From assembly GCA_021372185.1 (NCBI GenBank), contig JAJFUY010000374.1, positions 1 through 8,933 of the forward strand: a stretch of 8,933 bases of DNA. The letters are read 5' to 3'. Under the pieces are notes generated by a model that had not been told where the DNA came from, did no database searches, and saw only the letters and a program-made list of their open reading frames with translations. Positions within the stretch are counted from its first letter, which is position 1, and each line of letters opens with the position of its first letter. Both the position numbers and the translations under genes were made by a program. Source of the DNA: Chlamydiales bacterium. GTDB lineage: Bacteria; Chlamydiota; Chlamydiia; Chlamydiales; FEN-1388. Below, one piece after another: positions 1-5,091 of this stretch.

Positions 1-692
1 AAGTACTCTCTCCCAATCAAAAGACACAGTGCGATTTGGACAAGCATTTTTATACAAGTGTGCTGCGCCAGCAATAAGAAACGTTGAGATACTTTTTTGG
101 CTTTTACAAGTGATTGGATCATACAATCTGTTCTTGCTGGACAAGTCTCTGCAGATACTTGACCCATAGTAAACCAATCGGGAGTATCTACATTTCTAAG
201 ATCGCAAGCACATTGTACAATTTTGTCAAAAATTTCTTTTTTTTGAATTTCTGTGTCTGGGCAATTCAAGTATTGATGCTTCAATACCTCCATTTTAGCT
301 CTTATAATCGCCGATAGCTTTAGGTTTTGAACCACCTCTTCTGATTCAAACATATTTTCAACAAGATCATCCCAACCGAATACAGAAACTGCAGTGGTGA
401 TATGAGCAGTTAGAGCATGTTCTTGAGGTTGAATTTGTTACATTGAAGGCACCGACTCAGCCAAAACGCTATGCCTTGCATTTGAAAATGTATTTATAAA
501 TAGAGAGTTAACTGCAACATAACCTGCCATATCATGCTGGTCAGCAAGTAAAAATTCTTCAACCTCTTCGTAATTTGAAGAAGAATGAACACCATTTCCA
601 GTAAACATTACATCGTAATAAGTTTTTATAAAATCTGTAATACCAAGGCCCACACTATTCTCACTTATTAAATTCACCGTAATACCCCACAA
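1..692 (-). pseudogene. Unidentified leftward reading frame split by one in-frame TAA, incomplete at left edge
   Basis: I do not recognise the product. The first segment (692-438) encodes 84 residues and ends at TAA (438-440). The same frame then stays open for 145 more codons, from 437 to the left edge. Both halves have ordinary protein composition, so the likeliest reading is one gene carrying a nonsense mutation (or a sequencing error). The second half contains several Cys (in contexts QCAC, ETCPARTDC) and ends in a hydrophobic stretch around positions 60-10. The only usable 5' start is TTG at 690-692; two tandem TAA codons lie four codons upstream in an AT-only tract, with no Shine-Dalgarno sequence. 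The N-terminus may therefore be truncated too. A restart within the second half is possible, for example at ATG codons near 320 or 265. No membrane-protein or enzyme motif is clear. Confidence 0.6.
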
Positions 693-827
693 ATTTATTA
701 TTATTTATTATTTGTGTGTAAATTCTATTATTTTGCTGCCTTATTTATTACCGTAGAAAATACGGGATTTATGAAAAAGCCGAGATCGATGTAACTGACG
801 GAATAGCCCATTTCAATCTTGTAGACA

Positions 828-2168
828 TCAAGAAGCAGGAAGGGACAGCTGCTCTTTAACTAGTCTTGGAAGCTGCTCTATGAGATACAAAGGTACTGAA
901 AGTACATTTTGCTCAAAGGAAAGCGGATACTCTGATATACGCAACCCAAGAGGTAATTCTCTTTCTGACAAGAACAGCTTTAGTGATTTAAGCGAACCTA
1001 TTGCTCCTGCTTTTACTTCGATGGGCACAATTAAGGAATCAACGTGAGTAAGAAAATCAACTTCTGCACTGCTATTTTTTTCTTCCCTCTTCCAGGCAAA
1101 AAGCCCATTTGCTTCTTCTTTATAAAAATAGGCCAGAAGCTCTTGACCAACAAATTGTTCTGCCATCATTCCGTCATTAATGAGGACAAGATCCTCTGCA
1201 AAAAGCAAGTCTAAGCTCAGATTGCAGGCACGTTTTACAAGTCCAATATCAAGAAAAAGAAACTTGCATTTCTTTTCATTTGCATGCGTTATGAAAGGAA
1301 GTCCAGCGCCTGATGTCGCATAAACAAGAATAATTAAGCCAGCATCACAGAGTTTCTTGAGCGCTACTTTAAGAGTAGCGGCTGTTGTGTTAGGATCCAA
1401 GGTGCTATATTTTAGCCATTTTCCCACAAGTCCTGGGGCTTTTGAGAATATCGTTTGTAGGTGTTCATGAGGCGTTTTGTTGGCATATTTTCCAAAATCT
1501 GTTCTGAAAGTGGTAAGAAGAGATGTTTGTATGTCTTGGCTTTGCAAAAGACTTTTCGACTGCAAATACTCGTAAATAACAGCTGGCATGCCTCCGAGGG
1601 CAAAATATTCTCGTAAAAGGGCAAGGAGCCGTTCGTGTACCACATCTTGAATAGTATCTGTGGGCTTGACAAGCTGAAGATAGGTTCTTAATTTTTGATT
1701 TTGCGTGGCTTCTAAAAATTCGCCAAATGATAGGGGGCGAAGATATAGGCTCTGAACACGACCAACAGGCGTACGAAACTGTTCACTATTTAAAACAAAT
1801 TCAAGCAAAGACCCTGCACCGATAACGTGCAGTTGAGGCATTTTCTCTTTGAAATACCTAAGAGATACTATTGCCTGTGGACACTCCTGAATTTCGTCGA
1901 GAAATAGTAGTGTTTTGCCAGGTGTAATACTTTTGCCAGTAACGAGTTCTAAAGTGGCAATAATTTGAGTGGGATGCAGTGTTTCAAAGCATTTTTTATA
2001 TTCTGGATATTCCTCAAAATTTACTTCGACCAAATTTTCAAAATTTTCTTGGCCGAAGTTTTTAATGAGGTAGGATTTACCTACTTGTCTAGCACCTCGT
2101 AAAAGCAAAGGCATTCTGCGTGGGTGATTCTTCCATACCAATAGGTCTGTCTCTAAATCTCTCTTCAT
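828..2168 (-). CDS. DUF4143-family AAA ATPase (ATP-binding protein), complete
   Basis: A 446-residue protein of the AAA_14/DUF4143 family, widespread in bacteria and archaea and often horizontally acquired; its cellular role is not established. The N-terminus MKRDLETDLLVWKN followed by LLLRGARQVGKS is the standard opening of the family, so the ATG at 2166-2168 is the right start. Walker A is at residues 25-32 (GARQVGKS), Walker B at 87-92 with LLFLDEIQ, and a sensor-like segment HVIGAGSLLEF at 114-124. The DUF4143 region follows from about residue 190 (FALGGMPAV). The C-terminal part keeps the nuclease-fold signature of the family: AEVDF at 368-372 and PIEVKAG at 382-388. The length is normal and the frame is intact. 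It stands alone: flanking genes are broken. There is no Shine-Dalgarno sequence; the promoter abuts the ATG (see 2176-2204). Family identity is firm; a function, including nuclease activity, is not shown. Confidence 0.93.
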   Translation of the reverse strand: MKRDLETDLLVWKNHPRRMPLLLRGARQVGKSYLIKNFGQENFENLVEVNFEEYPEYKKCFETLHPTQIIATLELVTGKSITPGKTLLFLDEIQECPQAIVSLRYFKEKMPQLHVIGAGSLLEFVLNSEQFRTPVGRVQSLYLRPLSFGEFLEATQNQKLRTYLQLVKPTDTIQDVVHERLLALLREYFALGGMPAVIYEYLQSKSLLQSQDIQTSLLTTFRTDFGKYANKTPHEHLQTIFSKAPGLVGKWLKYSTLDPNTTAATLKVALKKLCDAGLIILVYATSGAGLPFITHANEKKCKFLFLDIGLVKRACNLSLDLLFAEDLVLINDGMMAEQFVGQELLAYFYKEEANGLFAWKREEKNSSAEVDFLTHVDSLIVPIEVKAGAIGSLKSLKLFLSERELPLGLRISEYPLSFEQNVLSVPLYLIEQLPRLVKEQLSLPAS

Positions 2169-2175
2169 ACCCCTA

Positions 2176-2204
2176 ATTATATAAGGCAGCTCTATTTTTT
2201 ACAA
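2176..2204 (-). promoter_or_regulatory. Sigma70-type promoter of the DUF4143 ATPase, predicted to make leaderless mRNA
   Basis: On the minus strand TTGTAA (2204-2199) and a perfect TATAAT (2181-2176) are separated by exactly 17 nt. Only 7 nt lie between the -10 box and the ATG at 2168, so transcription would begin at or one base before the start codon. The family-conserved N-terminus confirms that this ATG is the true start. Base matches are seen directly; the leaderless conclusion is inference. Confidence 0.7.
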
Positions 2205-2268
2205 GGCTGTTTTAATAGTCAGCTTAACATTTTCCAATGGTGTTTTAGGGCCGATGAAGGACTTCTGA

Positions 2269-2357
2269 TCTTATTCTCAATCTTGATCTTGGTCTTATTC
2301 TGTCTTTTCTGGAGGAATTTAAAAAAAACTAGAATGGGAATTAGATCAAGAATAAGA
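2269..2357. repeat. Interrupted inverted repeat in the spacer downstream of the ugpB remnant
   Basis: The right arm (2343-2357, AGATCAAGAATAAGA) is the reverse complement of 2269-2289, except that the left arm carries six extra bases (TCAATC) in the middle. A further direct copy of TCTTATTCT lies at 2293-2301. The loop contains A/T runs. This could fold in RNA downstream of the ugpB remnant, or be the trace of a small inserted element. No gene was seen in the spacer 2169-2365. Confidence 0.45.
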
Positions 2358-2365
2358 AAAAAACC

Positions 2366-3055
2366 TCACTTTGGCTCTGGAATGCTGTATGTTTTATCAA
2401 ACTCTGCAAGAAGATCGTCAACCTTATCATCGGGGGTGTTCTGCACGTCGACGATTTTTTCAATAAGGTCAAAAAGCGCAAGCCTTGTCTTGAGATAGTC
2501 TGGCATGCGTATGCCATAGGAGTGCTCTCCAAGGGTTGCTTCTATTGTCTGGCTGATTACAGCCTGGTGCACTGGGTGGTCTTTATAAAACTCCTGCAGT
2601 GCCAGCGGCAGCGTAACTGAAACAGAAACAGAAGCTGTTTTCTTATGAAGCTCGCCTTGCACCTCATCGCTTGCAAGGTAGTCTAAAAAGGCGCGAACGT
2701 CTTTTAGGGCATTTCTTGTTTGGTCGTTGTTCATCACCCAAATGGCAGCTCCGCCAAGAGGAAAGGCGTGCTTTTCTTTTTGGCCCTTTTCAAGCGACGG
2801 TATCTGACCTGCGCCCATAGCAAATTGAACTTCATTGGCTAACCATGTAGCGTGCGATGAGCCCTGCATAAAAAAGGCAACTTTTCGCTGGATAAACGGA
2901 AATTTGGCGTCGTTATTTTTTCCTGCGTAGAGAAAAATCCCCTCTTTTACTTGTCGTCTAATATCAAGAAGGTGGCTACGGAACCATTTTTGGCTAAGCT
3001 GATACTGGCCATATCCTTTAAAACCATTAAGAGGTTCAGGAATAGGAAATTCAAG
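2366..3055 (-). pseudogene. ugpB: ugpB-like ABC transporter substrate-binding protein, C-terminal half only
   Basis: The open frame encodes 229 residues matching the C-terminal half of UgpB-type (sn-glycerol-3-phosphate / sugar) solute-binding proteins. It has LNGFKG (family NNGFDG), EGIFLYAGKNND (family KGDFTYVGRKDE), FPLGGAAIWVM (family IIGGASLWVM), RAFLDYLASDEVQGELHKKT (family KFLDFLAKPENAAEWHQKT), then EFYKDHP (family GFYEKNP). An ATG at 2867-2869 opens only the last 167 codons; homology continues 62 codons upstream without a start, to TAG at 3056-3058 inside the palindrome. The signal peptide and roughly the first 200 residues of the family are missing, so the product cannot be exported or bind ligand. 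No ugpA, ugpE or ugpC genes accompany it. The gene identity is firm at family level; the exact ligand is not. It is most simply a deletion or rearrangement remnant ending at the palindrome. Confidence 0.88.
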
Positions 3056-3106
3056 CTATCCTGACGCTTTTCTCCTAGGGGAAAAGCATCAGGATAGCTT
3101 GAATTT
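3047..3106. repeat. 60-bp near-perfect palindrome (26-bp arms)
   Basis: Arms 3047-3072 and 3081-3106 are reverse complements with a single mismatch (C at 3065 against A at 3088). The 8-bp centre, TCCTAGGG, is itself nearly palindromic. It marks the exact point where the ugpB frame is cut. No strong T-run follows on the minus strand and only TTTT overlaps the end on the plus strand, so it is not a textbook rho-independent terminator, although the RNA hairpin would be very stable. It could be a mobile palindromic repeat or an inverted duplication made at a deletion junction. Confidence 0.9.
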
Positions 3107-3160
3107 TCGGCACAGAGCGGTTTCTTAAAACTAAAAAGAATGAAAAATTGTCAATCCAGA

Positions 3161-3559
3161 TCAAAATTGCAAAAACATGTTTAGAATCTTAAGTACCATT
3201 TCGCTTGCAATATCGACAACTTTTTCTACTGTTAATAGTCGTGAAAAATAATGAGCCCAGTTTACCTTGTCCATAATATCGCGCAGCTTGGATTTTTCAA
3301 CGCGCATAATGATAATGTCACCTGGTTGAAGCAACTTAGCCACCTCAATCCTTGCTTTTACATCCTTTTGTACAGTTCCATATGAAAAAATTGCAGGTGG
3401 CCTAAGATGGGATATTTTGGGCATTCTCCCGCCCTTATACTCTGTATCTGCTTGGTAAAGTGGGTTACTCTGGAAAAGCTTTTTAGCACCCCGTGAGGGG
3501 ATTGGATTTGTAACAGGCTGACTTTCAGCGCTATACGTTGATTTTGGAATGTCCACCAT
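3161..3559 (-). CDS. Small hypothetical protein sharing a module with the 766-aa protein
   Basis: This is a 132-residue protein that I cannot assign to a named family. The first ~55 residues are polar and proline-rich. Residues 77-87 (LLQPGDIIIMR) look like the LxPGDIIxxR strand that opens permuted papain-fold (NlpC/P60-like, YiiX-like) domains; this is a weak resemblance. Residues 100-129 (WAHYFSRLL, then VEK, D116, V122, F129) match residues 120-151 of the protein at 5092-7392, with a two-residue gap and recognisable DNA similarity (3211-3261 against 6978-7034). The protein stops where the paralogue continues, so it may be truncated, or be a chimera of two domains. The start ATG (3557-3559) has a good Shine-Dalgarno sequence 6 nt upstream, supporting active translation. 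It is transcribed away from the ATPase at 3825, sharing its intergenic region. The palindrome lies 54 bp downstream. Confidence 0.7.
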   Translation of the reverse strand: MVDIPKSTYSAESQPVTNPIPSRGAKKLFQSNPLYQADTEYKGGRMPKISHLRPPAIFSYGTVQKDVKARIEVAKLLQPGDIIIMRVEKSKLRDIMDKVNWAHYFSRLLTVEKVVDIASEMVLKILNMFLQF

Positions 3560-3565
3560 AACACA

Positions 3566-3572
3566 CCTTCTT
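3566..3572 (-). promoter_or_regulatory. Shine-Dalgarno site of the 132-aa gene
   Basis: AAGAAGG reads on the minus strand with 6 nt between it and the ATG at 3559. It is the clearest ribosome binding site in the window, and it fixes the start of this otherwise unrecognised gene. A TATACT box at 3604-3609 (minus) could be its -10, with only a poor -35 (GTTTAA, 3632-3627). Confidence 0.7.
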
Positions 3573-3694
3573 GAAGATCTCTACCCCTATTAAGCAGTAC
3601 GGAAGTATAATTTATCAACTATTTTCTTAAACACACCCACACCCGCACCCATGCGCAGCGGGGCCTGCCCTTTCAATCTTTCGATTCGCTGATT

Positions 3695-3738
3695 TATACA
3701 TGAAACCAAGTATACTAGAGTATAAACGGATATAATCC
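3695..3738 (+). promoter_or_regulatory. Distal copy of a tandem operator-like repeat
   Basis: This 44-bp block matches the proximal block at 3781-3824 at 33 of 44 positions, 86 bp apart. It contains TATAC at 3695, a central TATACTAGAGTATA (3711-3724) and a degraded inverted TATAC-like site near its right end (GGATATAA). The conserved elements are the palindromic half-sites, whereas the DNA between the two blocks shows no obvious repetition. It is probably a binding site for a dimeric regulator of the downstream ATPase; the regulator is unknown. Confidence 0.6.
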
Positions 3739-3780
3739 CTAGTGAGAGCCTAGAGATTTTCGCTAAAAACTATGGAATTT

Positions 3781-3824
3781 TATACCTGAAATCAGATATA
3801 CTTAAGTATAAATAGGTATAAAAC
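3781..3824 (+). promoter_or_regulatory. Proximal operator-like repeat and probable promoter of the AAA ATPase
   Basis: This block ends at the base before the ATG. It contains four half-sites of the form TATAC(C/T)T: TATACCT (3781), a perfect 14-bp palindrome TATACTTAAGTATA (3797-3810), and AGGTATA (3814-3820) in inverse orientation to the first. TATAAA at 3806-3811, or at 3817-3822, could be a -10 element. No Shine-Dalgarno sequence is present before the ATG, so the message is probably leaderless or nearly so, and a protein bound here would directly block transcription. The repeat structure is seen directly; its regulatory use is inferred. Confidence 0.65.
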
Positions 3825-5003
3825 ATGGACAAACTCACCAATCCTTTTTCTCCGGGAGCGGGCGCTCCACCTCCTGAACTTGTTGGAAGAGACCCAATTC
3901 TTGAAGAAGCACGTGTTCTCTTGGGCCGAACCTTGCGGAAGCGCTCAGAAAAAAGCATGCTTATGACAGGCCTTCGCGGCGTAGGGAAAACGGTATTACT
4001 GCTTGAAATAGAACGAATGGCCACAAAAAGCGGATATCGTACCATATTTATTGAGGCGCATGATGCAGAACCTCTGGCAACAGTACTTGCACCTCATCTT
4101 TGGAAGCTTCTCTTTGAGTTAAACCGAATTGCAGGGCTCGGCCACAAGGTTAAACGAGGGCTCTCGGTCTTGAGAAGCTTTTTAAGTGGTCTTCAAGTAA
4201 CAATCAACGACGTGTCAATCGGCCTGGATATTGAACCAGAGCGTGGTTCTGCAGATAGCGGCAACCTTGAAGTTGACCTGCCCAATCTTTTTGTTGCGAT
4301 CGGAGAAGCCGCAGAAGATCAGGGGAGCGCTATTGCGCTCTTTATAGACGAAATCCAATACTTCACTACGAAGGAGCTGGGCGCTTTAATTATGGCAATG
4401 CATAAAATGCAGCAGCGTCAGCTACCTTTGGTACTCATGGCGGCAGGTTTACCAATACTTCCAGGCCTTGCTGGCGACTCAAAGTCTTATGCAGAACGAC
4501 TATTTAGTTTTCCTGATATTGGCGCACTCTCAGAATTGGATACCGCAAAGGCTTTGCAAGATCCTGCGCAAGCTGAGGGAGCCATGTTTGAACCCGATGC
4601 CTTAAAAGAGATATTTCGTCTCACAAAAGGATACCCCTACTTTCTTCAGGAGTGGGGCTATCAGGCCTGGAACCATGCCAAAACAAGCCCAATCACCCTA
4701 CAGGCAGTTACAGATGCAACTCCAGAAGTTATCAGGAGACTAGATGCTAACTTTTTCCGCGTCCGTTTTAATCGCCTAACCCCAAGCGAAAAGAACTTTC
4801 TTAGAGCAATGGCCGAGCTTGGCGCTGGAGCCTACAGAACTGCTGACGTAGCCGCCATTCTACAGATGAAAATGAACGCACTAGCACCTGTCAGGGCAAA
4901 GCTCATAAAAAAAGGGATGATATACAGCCCAGCCCACGGAGAGCTTGCTTTTACAGTTCCATTATTTAACGAATTTATGCATCGAGCAATTCCAAAATTT
5001 TAA
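3825..5003 (+). CDS. Orc1/Cdc6-like AAA ATPase (archaeal-type ATPase family), complete
   Basis: This 392-residue P-loop ATPase belongs to a widely distributed bacterial family. It opens with the typical NPFSPGAGAPPPELVGRD segment (6-23), so the annotated ATG is right. Walker A is GLRGVGKT at 49-56, Walker B is ALFIDEIQ at 171-178 (D175, E176), and a sensor-1-like strand LVLMAAGLP lies at 202-210. The lid region contains the family motif KGYPYFLQEWG (268-278). Residues about 317-392 form a probable winged helix starting LTPSEKNFLRAMAEL, suggesting DNA binding. No partner gene such as a toxin, antitoxin or nuclease adjoins it, and it converges with the gene at 5092. Upstream are two operator-like repeats, implying tight regulation, perhaps by itself or by a regulator elsewhere. 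The biological role is not known for the family. The frame is intact and the length normal. Confidence 0.93.
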   Translation: MDKLTNPFSPGAGAPPPELVGRDPILEEARVLLGRTLRKRSEKSMLMTGLRGVGKTVLLLEIERMATKSGYRTIFIEAHDAEPLATVLAPHLWKLLFELNRIAGLGHKVKRGLSVLRSFLSGLQVTINDVSIGLDIEPERGSADSGNLEVDLPNLFVAIGEAAEDQGSAIALFIDEIQYFTTKELGALIMAMHKMQQRQLPLVLMAAGLPILPGLAGDSKSYAERLFSFPDIGALSELDTAKALQDPAQAEGAMFEPDALKEIFRLTKGYPYFLQEWGYQAWNHAKTSPITLQAVTDATPEVIRRLDANFFRVRFNRLTPSEKNFLRAMAELGAGAYRTADVAAILQMKMNALAPVRAKLIKKGMIYSPAHGELAFTVPLFNEFMHRAIPKF

Positions 5004-5016
5004 TGGAAATTTTGGA
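4991..5016 (+). terminator. Hairpin across the stop codon of the AAA ATPase, possible terminator
   Basis: A perfect 10-bp stem (TCCAAAATTT at 4991-5000 and AAATTTTGGA at 5007-5016) has a 6-nt loop containing most of the TAA stop codon. No T-run follows directly; a T6 run comes only at 5054-5059. It may cause weak or rho-dependent termination, or protect the 3' end, between two convergent genes. The spacer 5004-5091 holds no gene. Confidence 0.4.
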
Positions 5017-5091
5017 TCTACTTCTGCTATTACAGGAGGCTCGACCTTAGGTTGTTTTTTAGGACAATTTTTGAAAATAATGCAGGCTAAG

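Noticed and set aside
751..765. Small hairpin CCGTA-GAAAA-TACGG downstream of the DUF4143 ATPase
   Set aside because: Only a 5-bp stem with no T-run after it on either strand; not enough for a terminator.
722..859. Plus-strand open segment ending ...AEIDVTDGIAHFNLVDIKK... and TAA at 857-859
   Set aside because: It reads like protein but lacks a usable start, overlaps the 3' end of the ATPase gene by 32 bp and matches nothing I know; at most a small gene remnant.
3770..4045. 91-codon minus-strand frame over the start of the AAA ATPase
   Set aside because: Antisense to the conserved N-terminus and Walker A region; composition rich in Arg, Ser and Pro as expected of a shadow frame.
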